Shown here piece after piece: positions 51,910 to 61,019 of a stretch of 64,000 nucleotides of DNA. Below the pieces are notes generated by a model that had not been told where the DNA came from, made no database searches, and saw only the letters and a program-made list of their open reading frames with translations. How positions within the stretch are numbered: position 1 is the first letter of the stretch; every line of letters begins with the position of its first letter. Source of the DNA: Nakamurella aerolata (lineage in GTDB: Bacteria > Actinomycetota > Actinomycetes > Mycobacteriales > Nakamurellaceae); NCBI RefSeq assembly GCF_013002705.1, contig NZ_JABEND010000002.1, forward strand, positions 124,001 through 188,000, written 5' to 3'. The position numbers were made by a program, and so were the translations under genes.

Positions 51910-54900
51910 TCAACCCTCGTCGCGGCGCGCGTACAACTCCGCGTACGCCCCGCCGCGGCGCAAAAGCTCGTCGTGGTGGCCGATTTCGGCCACCCGCCCG
52001 TGCTGCATCACCACGATGCGGTCGGCGCGGGCGGCGGTGGTCAACCGATGCGCCACCACCACCGTTGTGCGCCCGGCGGCGACCCGGTCGGTGGCGTCCA
52101 GCACGGTCTGCTCGGCGGACGGGTCGAGCGCCGCGGTGGCCTCGTCCAGCAGCAACACCTTGGGCTGCACCAGCTCTGCCCGCGCCAGCGAGATCAACTG
52201 GCGCTGCCCGGCGGACAGATTGCGCCCGCGCTCGTCGATCCGGTGGGCAAACCCGTGTGACAGTCCGGCAATCGCCTCGATCGCCCCGACCGCCCGCGCG
52301 GCGGCCTCCACCTCGGCGTCCGAAGCATCCGGACGGCCGTAGGCGATGTTGTCGCGCACCGTCCCGACGAACAGGTGCGCCTCCTGCGGCACCACCGCCA
52401 GCTGCCGGCGGTAGTCGACCAGATCGACCTGCCGCACGTCGTGCCCATCCACCAGCACCCGCCCAGTGCTGACGTCGTAGAACCGGGCGATCAGCTTGAC
52501 CAGCGTGGACTTTCCGGCGCCGGTGGCGCCGACCACCGCGACGGTCTCGCCCGGCCGGAACGCCAGGTCGACGTCGAGCAGCGCCGGGTCGGCGTCCTCG
52601 GAGTAGCGGAAGCCGACCTTGTCCATGTCGACCTTGCCGTCCAGTCGGCCCAGCGGAATCGGGTGCGCCGGCGGCGGCACCGTTGTCGGGGTGGACAGCA
52701 GTTCGCCGATCCTGGTGAGCGAGACGCTGGCCTGCTGGAAGCCGTCGAACACCTGCGACAGTTGCTGGATCGGCGTGAAGAAGTTGTTGAGGTACAACAC
52801 GAATGCCAGCAACGTGCCAGCGGTCAGCGCGCCGCTACCGACCCGGTGCGCGCCGACGGCCAGCACCGCGGCCGCCGCCAGATCGCCCAGCAGCGCCACG
52901 AACGGGAAGTACAGCGCGATGGCCGTCTGCGCGCGCATCCGGATGCGCCGGTAGCTGTCGGACTTCTCGGCGAACGCCGCGGCGTTGCTGTCCTGCCGGC
53001 CGAGGGCTTGCGAAACCCGAAGGCCGGCAACATTTTCCTGCAGGTCGGCGTTCACGATCGCCACCTGCTCGCGGGCCAGGGTGTACTGCCGTACCGCGTA
53101 CCGCCGGAAGATCACGGTGGCCACCAACAGAATCGGCAGCGCCGCGAACGCCACCATGGCAAGGCCGGCGCTCATCACCAGCAGCGCCACCGCGATCGCC
53201 AGGAACGTGCTCAGGCTGACCACCGCCGTTACAAGGCCGGTCTGCAGGAACGACGACAGCGCATCGACGTCCGAGGTCATCCTGGTCATGATGCGACCGG
53301 CCAGCTCGCGCTCGTAGTAGTCGAGGCCGAGCCGCTGCAGATGCGCGAACTCCCTGATCCGCAACGAGAACAGCACCGACTCGCCGGCCTTGGCCATGGT
53401 GACGGCCTGCGCCCGCTGCACCAGGTAGTCGGCCACCACGATGATCGCGGCGGTGATGGCGAGCACCCAGATCAGCGACATCCGGCCCTGCGCGACGCCG
53501 TGGTCGACGGTGGAGCGCAGCAGCGCCGGCAGCAGGATCTGCGCCACCGCGTCCAACGCCACCAGCACGGCGGCCACCGCCAGCAGCCCGCGGACGCCGC
53601 GCAGCACCTGGCCGAGCGAGAACCGTTGCGACCGACCGGATCCGCTGTCGGAACCGCTGTCGGAACCGGCGGCCACCACCGTGGGATCGGGCCGGTCGGT
53701 GGCCGGCGGCAGCTCTTCGATCCGCTTGCGCAACTCGTCGGTCAGCGGCATCGCGGCGATGCCCGACATCATGCCGCCGCCACCGCGGCCGGCGCCGCCA
53801 CCCATCGTCCTGGGCGAATCCGGGAGACGCTGCGCCGCTTCGGGTCCGGCGTCCCCAGCGTCCTCGCCGGCGTCCCCTGTGTCCCCGGCGTCGCCGGCGT
53901 CCCGGCCGTCCCGGCCGTCCCGCTCGGGCGGCCACAGCGCCGGGGTCAGCCCGTCCGGCCCCGCCGGCGGCACCCGGCCGCCGAGATCTTCGGTCAGCGA
54001 GCTGCCGAGCAACTGTCGGTAGAGCGGGCAGCGCTGCAGCAGCTCGTCGTGGGTGCCGTGGTCCACCAGCCGGCCGGCGTCCATCACCGCGATGGTGTCG
54101 GCCAGCTCAAGGGTGGAGCGGCGGTGCGCGATCAGCACCGTGGTGCGGTCGGCCGTCACCCGGCGCAGCGTCGCCAGAATGGCGGCCTCGGTGGCCGGGT
54201 CGACCGCGCTGGTGGCGTCGTCCAGCACCAGCACCCGCGGGTCGGTGAGCATCGCCCTGGCCAGCGCCAGCCGCTGCCGCTGCCCACCGGACAGGGTGAG
54301 CCCGCGTTCGCCGATCTCGGTGTCGTACCCGTCCGGGAGCCGGCTGATGAACTCGTCGGCCTCGGCGGCAACGGCGGCCGCCCGGATCTGCTCCGGCGTC
54401 GCGTCGGGCCGGCCGTAGCCGATGTTGTCGGCGATCGACGCCGAGAACAGGAACGCCTCCTCGAACACCACCCCGACCGCGCTGCGCAACTCCGCCCTCG
54501 TCACGTCCCGCACGTCCACCCCGCCCACCGCGACACTGCCGGACGACGGGTCGTAGAACCGGGGCAGCAGCAGCGACAGCGTGGACTTGCCCGATCCGGA
54601 GGGGCCGACAACCGCCACCGTCGAGCCGGTCGGCACCCGCAGCGAAAAGCCCTGCAGCACCGACTGTTCGGCGCCGTAGCCGAAGTGCACGTCGTCGAAG
54701 CGCACGTCCAGCCCACCGGCCGGCAGCTGCACCGGTTGCTCCGGATCGGTGATGCCGGCGTCCAGATCGACCAGCTCGAGTACCCGGTCCGTCGCGGCCC
54801 CGGCCTGCTGGCCCATCGCGAACATCATGGTGATCGATCTGGCCGGCCCCATCAGCGAGGCCAGGTAGAGCGAGAACGCCACAAAGGTGCCGAGGCTGAT

Positions 54901-55761
54901 GTTTCCCCGCAGGGTCAGCCAGCCGCCGAGCAGCAGCACGAACACCTGCCCGAGCGCTATCACCGACGGCAACAGGTTGGTGCGGGCCGCCAGCCGGGCC
55001 GACCGCAACCGGTCGGCATACAGCCGGGTCGCGGCCTTCCGCAGCCGGCCGACCTCCCGCTGCTCCTGCCCGAACCCCTTCACCACCCGGACGCCGGTGA
55101 CGTCTTCTTCCACGATTTCGGCGATGTCGGCCGCCGACTGCTGCGCCACCCAGGTGGCCGGGAACAACTGCCGGCGCAGCTGCCGCACCAGGTACACCAC
55201 CACCGGCACCACGATCAGCGCCGACACCGTGAGCAGCGGCGACAGCCACAGCATCAGCACCAGCGACACCGCCGTCATGGTGAGCTGCCCGATCACCATG
55301 GGTGCCATCGCCATCAGGCCCTGCACCATCTGCAGGTCGGAATTGGCCCTCGACACCACCTGGCCGGTGCGCAGCTGATCCTGGCCGGCGCCGTCCAGCC
55401 GCGAGATCGCGGCGAACACGTCCTGCCGCAGGTCGTGCTGCACCCACAGGCTCAGCCGGCCGGCCGACCACCGGCGCAGGAAGGTGCTGGCGAACAGGGC
55501 GATCGCGACGGCGACGAGGCCGGCGATGGCCCAGCCGGTGGCGGCGGACCGGCCGGCGGAGATGTCGTCGACCACGGTGCGGGTGAGCAGTGGCGTCACG
55601 GCATTGAGCGACAGCGCCAATGATCCGCCCAGCGCCAGCAGCGACGTCAGCCGATAACGCCAGCAGTACGCCAGCAGCCGCCGCAACCAGCCGCGTCCAG
55701 CGGCAGCGGCCGGATGCGCCGGGTCGCTGCGGGGAGGGGACTCCAGCACCGGCGCGGCCAT
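51910..55761 (-). CDS. Fused ABC exporter (TMD-NBD-TMD-NBD) with one degenerate ATP site
   Basis: 1283 residues, two complete half-transporters in one chain, as in mycobacterial Rv0194. NBD1: Walker A GPSGSGKSTLS (about 387), LSGGQRQRLALARA, Walker B VLVLDDATSAVD with Asp in place of the catalytic Glu. NBD2: Walker A GATGAGKSTLV (about 1080), LSAGQRQLISLARA, Walker B VLLLDEATAALD with Glu. NBD1 Walker B and NBD2 signature together form the degenerate site, as in heterodimeric exporters. A Gly/Asp-rich linker of about 130 residues joins the halves. Likely drug or lipid export; substrate unknown. Confidence 0.93.
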   Translation of the reverse strand: MAAPVLESPPRSDPAHPAAAAGRGWLRRLLAYCWRYRLTSLLALGGSLALSLNAVTPLLTRTVVDDISAGRSAATGWAIAGLVAVAIALFASTFLRRWSAGRLSLWVQHDLRQDVFAAISRLDGAGQDQLRTGQVVSRANSDLQMVQGLMAMAPMVIGQLTMTAVSLVLMLWLSPLLTVSALIVVPVVVYLVRQLRRQLFPATWVAQQSAADIAEIVEEDVTGVRVVKGFGQEQREVGRLRKAATRLYADRLRSARLAARTNLLPSVIALGQVFVLLLGGWLTLRGNISLGTFVAFSLYLASLMGPARSITMMFAMGQQAGAATDRVLELVDLDAGITDPEQPVQLPAGGLDVRFDDVHFGYGAEQSVLQGFSLRVPTGSTVAVVGPSGSGKSTLSLLLPRFYDPSSGSVAVGGVDVRDVTRAELRSAVGVVFEEAFLFSASIADNIGYGRPDATPEQIRAAAVAAEADEFISRLPDGYDTEIGERGLTLSGGQRQRLALARAMLTDPRVLVLDDATSAVDPATEAAILATLRRVTADRTTVLIAHRRSTLELADTIAVMDAGRLVDHGTHDELLQRCPLYRQLLGSSLTEDLGGRVPPAGPDGLTPALWPPERDGRDGRDAGDAGDTGDAGEDAGDAGPEAAQRLPDSPRTMGGGAGRGGGGMMSGIAAMPLTDELRKRIEELPPATDRPDPTVVAAGSDSGSDSGSGRSQRFSLGQVLRGVRGLLAVAAVLVALDAVAQILLPALLRSTVDHGVAQGRMSLIWVLAITAAIIVVADYLVQRAQAVTMAKAGESVLFSLRIREFAHLQRLGLDYYERELAGRIMTRMTSDVDALSSFLQTGLVTAVVSLSTFLAIAVALLVMSAGLAMVAFAALPILLVATVIFRRYAVRQYTLAREQVAIVNADLQENVAGLRVSQALGRQDSNAAAFAEKSDSYRRIRMRAQTAIALYFPFVALLGDLAAAAVLAVGAHRVGSGALTAGTLLAFVLYLNNFFTPIQQLSQVFDGFQQASVSLTRIGELLSTPTTVPPPAHPIPLGRLDGKVDMDKVGFRYSEDADPALLDVDLAFRPGETVAVVGATGAGKSTLVKLIARFYDVSTGRVLVDGHDVRQVDLVDYRRQLAVVPQEAHLFVGTVRDNIAYGRPDASDAEVEAAARAVGAIEAIAGLSHGFAHRIDERGRNLSAGQRQLISLARAELVQPKVLLLDEATAALDPSAEQTVLDATDRVAAGRTTVVVAHRLTTAARADRIVVMQHGRVAEIGHHDELLRRGGAYAELYARRDEG

Positions 55762-55767
55762 TTAGAC

Positions 55768-55773
55768 AGCCTA
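55768..55773 (-). promoter_or_regulatory. Leaderless -10 hexamer of the ABC exporter
   Basis: Read on the minus strand, TAGGCT is followed by six bases and then the ATG, so the first base of the start codon is at the expected +1. No ribosome-binding sequence is present, in agreement. No good -35 is visible. Confidence 0.45.
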
Positions 55774-55859
55774 ACCAGTGCGACCGACTCACCCCTCCAG
55801 GTGGTGCCGCCGGCTGTCCAGCCACCGAACGGGTGGCAGGCCGGCACGGTCGGTGACGC

Positions 55860-55892
55860 GGTCACCCGCGGTTCACCCTGCGGCCACCTGCC
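55860..55892 (+). promoter_or_regulatory. PHO box (PhoP-type 11-bp direct repeats) upstream of alkaline phosphatase
   Basis: Three units start exactly 11 bp apart: GGTCACC (55860), GTTCACC (55871) and GGCCACC (55882), each followed by four variable bases. This is the direct-repeat architecture of actinobacterial PhoP sites (GTTCACC-N4). It lies 122 bp before the phosphatase start, a fitting place for activation under phosphate limitation. Confidence 0.75.
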
Positions 55893-56013
55893 GCATCCCT
55901 CGAGTTCGTTCCGCGCTGGTGGGCTCTGATGGCCCGCAACGGGCGGCCGCGTCCTCGGCGTTGCCGGACCCTGCGCGGCCCCGACAGTCCCTGAAGCTGG
56001 AAGGAAATCCCGC

Positions 56014-57711
56014 ATGTCGATCAAAGCCACAAGCGTCCGGCGGCGCACCGTCGTCGTCGGCGTGGCCACCGCGATGGCCGCAGCGGCCGTCGCGACCCCG
56101 GTGCTCGCCGCCCGCAGCGACAGCCTGGCCGACCACGGCGGCGCCACCCGCCTCGACGGCGACAACACCAACAACGTCCGGCAGGCCATCAAGGGCGGCA
56201 AGGCCCGCAACGTCATCCTGCTGATCGGCGACGGGATGGGCTCGAGCGAGCTCACCATCGCCCGCAACTACGAGTACGGCGCCGCCGGCCGGCTCCCCGG
56301 CCTCGACTCGCTGCCGCTGAGCGGGCAGTACACCACCTACTCGCTGACCAAGGCCGGCAAGCCCGACTACGACCCCGACTCCGCCTCCACCGGCAGCGCC
56401 TGGGCCACCGGCACCAAGACCTACGACGGTGCCATCTCGGTCGACATCAAGGGTGCGCCGCAGAAGTCGATGCTGGAGATCGCCAAGGCCAACGGCTTGC
56501 GCACCGGCAACGTCTCGACCGCCGAGATCCAGGACGCCACCCCGGCCGTGCAGATGGCTCACGTCACCGCCCGCTCCTGCTACGGGCCGTCCGCCACCCT
56601 GAAGACCTGCTCGAGCAACGCGATCGAGAACGGCGGCGCCGGCTCGATCACCGAGCAGATCATCAACACCCGCGCCGACGTCACCCTCGGCGGCGGCGCC
56701 GCCACCTTCAACGAGAAGGCCACCGCAGGCAAGTACGCCGGCCAGACCCTGCTCGACCAGGCCACCAGCCGCGGCTACCAGGTGGTCAACAACAAGGCCG
56801 GTCTTGACGCCGTGACTGCGGCCAACCAGGACCAGCCGCTGCTCGGCCTGTTCTCCTCCGGCAACATGCCGGTGCGCTGGGTCGGCCCCGAGTCCACCAC
56901 CGACGGCGGCAAGAAGGACCCGGCCCGCTGCCAGCCGAACCCCGCCCGTCCTGACACCCAGCCGTCGCTGGCCGACATGACCAGCAAGGCCATCGAGCTG
57001 CTGCAGGCCAAGCAGGGCAAGGGCTTCTTCCTGCAGGTGGAGGGCGCCAGCATCGACAAGCAGGACCACGCCGCCAACGCCTGCGGTCAGATCGGCGAGA
57101 CCATCGACCTCGACGAGGCCGTGCAGGCAGCGATGGACTTCGCCAAGAGGGACGGCAACACCACTGTGCTGGTGACCGCTGATCACAGCCACACCAGCCA
57201 GATCGTCGAGGCCGGCTCCGTCACCCCGGGCCTGACCGCCAACCTGCTCACCAACGAGGGCAGCCCGATGACGATCAACTACGCCACCGCAGCCAAGGGT
57301 GGTTCGCAGCAGCACACCGGCGCCGAACTGCCGGTGGTCGGCTACGGCCCGCAGGCCGCGAACGTCGTCGGCCTGATCGACCAGACCGACATGTTCTTCA
57401 TCATGAGCCGGGCCCTCGGCCTGCAGTCCGACCCGGCCGAGCTGAGCAAGAACGCCAAGGTCACCGTCGCCCCGCGCTCGCCCAAGGCCGGTGCCGGTGT
57501 GGTGGTAGAGGCCAGCAAGTTCTACGGCGACACCTCGGTGCGCAGCACCATGGTCGGCGGCGGCAACACCGTCGATCTGGGCGTCACCGAGCTGAACAAC
57601 GGTGCCGCCACCGGTTACGGCACCGCCCCCAGCAAGCCGGGTAAGTACCAGCTGGAGGTCACCGGTGAGCAGTCGGGCAAGAAGGTGACGCTCACCGTCC
57701 AGGTGCGCTGA
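56014..57711 (+). CDS. Secreted PhoA-type alkaline phosphatase
   Basis: 565 residues. Twin-Arg-like N-terminus [19 protein letters not shown] suggests Tat export. Active-site motifs: [16 protein letters not shown], the phosphorylated Ser in [37 protein letters not shown], and a late [12 protein letters not shown]. About 80 extra C-terminal residues form an Ig-like beta domain ([18 protein letters not shown]). ATG 56014 follows GGAAGGAAA. The PHO box upstream and the terminator downstream make it a single-gene unit releasing phosphate from organic esters. Confidence 0.93.
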   Translation: MSIKATSVRRRTVVVGVATAMAAAAVATPVLAARSDSLADHGGATRLDGDNTNNVRQAIKGGKARNVILLIGDGMGSSELTIARNYEYGAAGRLPGLDSLPLSGQYTTYSLTKAGKPDYDPDSASTGSAWATGTKTYDGAISVDIKGAPQKSMLEIAKANGLRTGNVSTAEIQDATPAVQMAHVTARSCYGPSATLKTCSSNAIENGGAGSITEQIINTRADVTLGGGAATFNEKATAGKYAGQTLLDQATSRGYQVVNNKAGLDAVTAANQDQPLLGLFSSGNMPVRWVGPESTTDGGKKDPARCQPNPARPDTQPSLADMTSKAIELLQAKQGKGFFLQVEGASIDKQDHAANACGQIGETIDLDEAVQAAMDFAKRDGNTTVLVTADHSHTSQIVEAGSVTPGLTANLLTNEGSPMTINYATAAKGGSQQHTGAELPVVGYGPQAANVVGLIDQTDMFFIMSRALGLQSDPAELSKNAKVTVAPRSPKAGAGVVVEASKFYGDTSVRSTMVGGGNTVDLGVTELNNGAATGYGTAPSKPGKYQLEVTGEQSGKKVTLTVQVR

Positions 57712-57753
57712 GCCGTTGCCCCGGTAGCACCTGCCTGAGCAGGTCAGCATCGA

Positions 57754-57790
57754 GCGGCGCCCGCCGGACCCTGCGTCCGGCGGGCGCCGC
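57754..57790 (+). terminator. Terminator of the alkaline phosphatase gene
   Basis: A perfect 16-bp stem, GCGGCGCCCGCCGGAC and GTCCGGCGGGCGCCGC, with a CCTGC loop. A smaller perfect hairpin, ACCTGC-CTGA-GCAGGT, sits just before it (57729-57744). Confidence 0.85.
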
Positions 57791-57924
57791 CGCGTGCTGG
57801 CGGTGCGCATGGTGATAACCGTTCGGCAGCGAACTAGGCTCGGCACGCATGCCGCGCCGGTGCGCCGACCTGTCGACGCCGGCCGTTGCCCATCACGGTT
57901 GCCCACGAAAGGCGTTGGAACGCA

Positions 57925-59070
57925 ATGAAGATCACCTCGGTGGAGACCTTCCTGGTGCCGCCGCGCTGGCTGTTCTGCAAGATCTCCACCGACGAGGGCA
58001 TCGTCGGCTGGGGCGAGCCGGTGCTGGAAGGACGAGCGGCGAGCGTGCGCACCGAGGTGCAGCAGTGCGCCGAGTACCTGATCGGCAAGGACCCGCTGCG
58101 CATCGAAGACCACTGGCAGGTGCTCACCAAGAGCCGGTTCTACCGCGGCGGTCTGGTGATGCAGTCGGCGATCGCCGGGATCGATCAGGCGCTGTGGGAC
58201 ATCGCCGGCAAGGTGCGCGGCTGCCCGGTGCACGAGCTGCTGGGCGGCCCGGTGCGCGACAAGGCGCGCATCTACTGCTGGGTCGGCGGCGACGACCCGC
58301 ACGATCTTGAGCAGGCCATCGGCGAGAAGCTCGAGGTGGGCTACACCGCCATCAAGATGAACGTGGCCGGCGCCATGGAGCCGATCTCCACCAACGCCGA
58401 GATCGACGCGGCCGTGCGGCGGGCCCACCTTGCCCGTGAAACGCTCGGCCCCGGCAGGGATTTCGCCGTCGACTTCCACGGCAGGGCCACCCCGGCCAAC
58501 GCCAGGCGGCTGCTGCCGCTGCTGGCCCCTGCGGCCCCGCTGTTCGTCGAGGAACCGGTGCTGCCGGAGTATGGGCAGTTCTTCGGATCCCTCGTCGAGG
58601 CGTCCAACATCCCGATCGCCACCGGCGAGCGGCTGACCGGGCGCGAGCAGTTCCTTCCCGTTGTGCAGCAAGGGGTTGCGGTGATGCAACCCGACCTGTC
58701 CCATGCCGGCGGTATCTCCGAGGTGCGCCGCATCGCCACCCTCGGCGAGACGTTCGGCGCTCAGCTGGCGCCACACTGTCCGCTTGGCCCGATCGCGTTC
58801 GCGGCCTGCCTGCAGGTGGATTTCGCGACGCCCAACTTCCTGATCCAGGAACAAAGCCTTGGTATCCACTACAACACCGGTAACGACCTGCTCGACTACC
58901 TGGTGGACCCGACCGTTTTCGAGATGGTCGACGGCTGTGTGCGCCGACCCACCGGCCCTGGACTCGGCATCGAGATCGACGAGGCCGCGGTGCGTGCCGC
59001 CGACCAGATCGGCCACAACTGGGTGCCGCCGGTGTGGCGGCACGCCGACGGTTCGCACGCCGAGTGGTGA
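57925..59070 (+). CDS. Enolase-superfamily sugar-acid dehydratase, D-galactonate dehydratase-like
   Basis: 381 residues of the mandelate-racemase subgroup: capping domain FCKISTDEGIVGWGEPVLEG, metal ligands in AVDFHGRATP, VEEPVLPEY and ATGERLTGR, the catalytic His pattern Asp-Phe-His of galactonate dehydratase (DxH), and late APHCPLGPIAFAACLQ. It would dehydrate galactonate to 2-keto-3-deoxygalactonate. No kinase, aldolase or transporter of that pathway is adjacent, so substrate is by family resemblance only. Confidence 0.8.
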   Translation: MKITSVETFLVPPRWLFCKISTDEGIVGWGEPVLEGRAASVRTEVQQCAEYLIGKDPLRIEDHWQVLTKSRFYRGGLVMQSAIAGIDQALWDIAGKVRGCPVHELLGGPVRDKARIYCWVGGDDPHDLEQAIGEKLEVGYTAIKMNVAGAMEPISTNAEIDAAVRRAHLARETLGPGRDFAVDFHGRATPANARRLLPLLAPAAPLFVEEPVLPEYGQFFGSLVEASNIPIATGERLTGREQFLPVVQQGVAVMQPDLSHAGGISEVRRIATLGETFGAQLAPHCPLGPIAFAACLQVDFATPNFLIQEQSLGIHYNTGNDLLDYLVDPTVFEMVDGCVRRPTGPGLGIEIDEAAVRAADQIGHNWVPPVWRHADGSHAEW

Positions 59071-59079
59071 CGGCTCGGG

Positions 59080-60723
59080 TCAGCGAACCCGGTTGCGGGA
59101 GAAGTACAACTGGCCCGGCTGCAGCGGCGCGCCGTACAACTGCGGCACCGTCACCAGGGTGAAACCCTTGGCGCGCAACTGCGAAACGATCTGCGGCACC
59201 GCTTGAACGGTGCTGCGGTGAAGGTCGTGCATCAGGATGATCGACCCGTTCGACGCGCCGTCGACGGCGCGCCGCGCGGTCACCGTTGCGTCCTTGTTCC
59301 TCCAGTCCTCGGTGTCGACGTCCCACATCACCATCGGGTCGCCCAGCGTTCGGGTGGTGGCGTTGTACGAGCCGTACGGCGGACGCAGCAGGGTGGGGCG
59401 GCCGCCGCCCGCCGCCTCGATCGCAGCTGCCGCCTCGGTCACCTCGGCGCGCTGACCGGCGGCGTCCATGTTCACCAGGTTGCGGTGATCCATGGTGTGG
59501 TTGCCGATCACCATCCCGGCGCTGCGCAGCCGCCGGACGGTGGCCGGATAAGCGTCCGCCTGCGGCCCCAGCAGGAAGAACGTCGCTGGGGCGCCGGCCG
59601 CAGTCAGCTCATCGATCAGCTGGTCGGTGTACCTGCCGGGTCCGTCATCGAAAGTCAGTGCGACGCAACGCTTCTCGGCGCAGTTCACCGATGTGCCCGG
59701 CGGCTGCACCGCTGTCGGTGTGGGTGTTGCTGTCGGGGTGGGTGGGCGCGTGGTGCTGGGCTGCTGCGTCCGGGTCCCGACCCCCGACGAACGGGTAGCA
59801 GACGAGCGGCTGCCAGGGGAGGTCGGGCTGGTTGAAGTGGAGCCGGTGGAGGTGGAGCCGGTTGATGCTGGGCTGCTGCTTGCCGCGGCGGGTGAGGTCG
59901 CCGGCCGGGAGCCGGGCCGGAACTCGCTGGGGGAGCGGGTGGCCTGCCGGAATCGCTGGCCGGCCGCGGTCAGGTATGCCGACGCCTGCTGCTGGCTCAG
60001 CGGCACCACCGGCGACCCGTCCGACAGCGGCAGGATCAGGCCCTGCGGCACCACGATGCTGACGCTGCCGTCCGGCGCGAACGTCAGCCCGTCCAACAGG
60101 GTGGTCACGTCGTCGTCAGCCAGCGTCTCGACGTCGGGGTCGAATCCCTTGGCCCGCAACGCCGAAGTGATCAGTTGGACGGCGTCGGCGCGTTGCTCCG
60201 GCCGGATCAGACCGGCGCCGGTGGTTGCCACCCCGGTGGCTTCGTCGCTGTAGATGGTGTGGAAGACATTGACGCCCGACGCACCCGGAAACAGATACAT
60301 GGTGAATCTGACGGCGATCAGCGGGCCGGCCACCGCGCTCACCCGCCAGCCGATGTTGAGCTCGGTCGGCGCCTCGCCCGGCGGGGTGTCGGTGACGAAA
60401 TCGTCGTACTGCCGCTGAACCCAGCGCGCCGCCGCCGCGGTCAGCGCCGGAGCGCCATCGGCGACCGGTCGGCTCACCGAGATCGCCGTGCGCTTGTAGT
60501 TCTCCACCACGCGTTCCGGGTACAGCCCCGGCACCAGCTCGTCCAGATCGGCGTCCTGGCCCGGGTCGACAGCGGTTCCGGTGCCGGACGTCGGTGGGGC
60601 GGACGAGGTCGTTTCGGCGGCCGAGGTGGCGGGGCCGCTTGAGGAGGCCGGCGGGATGACGACGGACACCGAACTCGCCGGCGGCAGCACCACCGTCGGC
60701 GGTGTGGGAGGCATCGACGACAC
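59080..60723 (-). CDS. Polysaccharide deacetylase (NodB domain) lipoprotein, start unresolved
   Basis: 547 residues from GTG 60723. A C-terminal NodB domain has CVALTFDDGPGRYTDQLI (catalytic Asp, metal Asp), GNHTMDHRNL (metal His pair), LLRPPYGSYN and MWDVDTEDW, so it should remove N-acetyl groups from cell-wall or other glycans. The central region (80-240) resembles DUF3298/RsiV-like beta domains, followed by a Ser/Thr/Pro linker. The same frame continues upstream through a lipoprotein signal peptide (ending LAGC at about 60793) that has no usual start codon. Confidence 0.85.
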   Translation of the reverse strand: MSSMPPTPPTVVLPPASSVSVVIPPASSSGPATSAAETTSSAPPTSGTGTAVDPGQDADLDELVPGLYPERVVENYKRTAISVSRPVADGAPALTAAAARWVQRQYDDFVTDTPPGEAPTELNIGWRVSAVAGPLIAVRFTMYLFPGASGVNVFHTIYSDEATGVATTGAGLIRPEQRADAVQLITSALRAKGFDPDVETLADDDVTTLLDGLTFAPDGSVSIVVPQGLILPLSDGSPVVPLSQQQASAYLTAAGQRFRQATRSPSEFRPGSRPATSPAAASSSPASTGSTSTGSTSTSPTSPGSRSSATRSSGVGTRTQQPSTTRPPTPTATPTPTAVQPPGTSVNCAEKRCVALTFDDGPGRYTDQLIDELTAAGAPATFFLLGPQADAYPATVRRLRSAGMVIGNHTMDHRNLVNMDAAGQRAEVTEAAAAIEAAGGGRPTLLRPPYGSYNATTRTLGDPMVMWDVDTEDWRNKDATVTARRAVDGASNGSIILMHDLHRSTVQAVPQIVSQLRAKGFTLVTVPQLYGAPLQPGQLYFSRNRVR

Positions 60724-60909
60724 CCCGGAGACTCCGGTCGAGATATCTGCGGGGGTTGCGGGCGCGGTTCCGGCACCGGTGCCGCCGTTGGTGCAGCCCG
60801 CGAGCGCGACAACGGCCGCGACACCGGCGGTGAGCAGCGTGCTGCGGCCCCGGCGGACGTGCCGGCCTGGCCGACGACGGGACTCCGCTGCTGGACACGT
60901 CCCGCAACG
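60724..60909 (-). other. Upstream in-frame signal peptide of the deacetylase without a start codon
   Basis: Read on the minus strand, the deacetylase frame stays open to a TAG at 60910-60912 and encodes a basic n-region (ESRRRPGRHVRRGRSTLL), a hydrophobic stretch and a lipobox VVALAGC. None of its codons is ATG, GTG or TTG. A TTG (60907) and a GTG (60898) exist in another frame, so one indel would join a start to the signal peptide. Confidence 0.6.
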
Positions 60910-61019
60910 CTACCGGGCGCGCCTGGGTGCCCGGGCGGCGGCGCAGCGACAGGGGTGCACCCGACGGTGCACCCCGGCGGTCGCAGCCGGACGTCGCACC
61001 CGCCCGCTAACGTGGCGTC

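Noticed and set aside
52375-55623. 1082-codon open frame on the plus strand opposite the ABC exporter
   Set aside because: It is the antisense shadow of a well-conserved ABC gene; His/Arg/Gln-rich, no domains, and arises from high third-position GC.
55873-59058. 1061-codon minus-strand frame covering the phosphatase and dehydratase genes
   Set aside because: It spans two recognised plus-strand genes, a terminator and the PHO box; no protein features.
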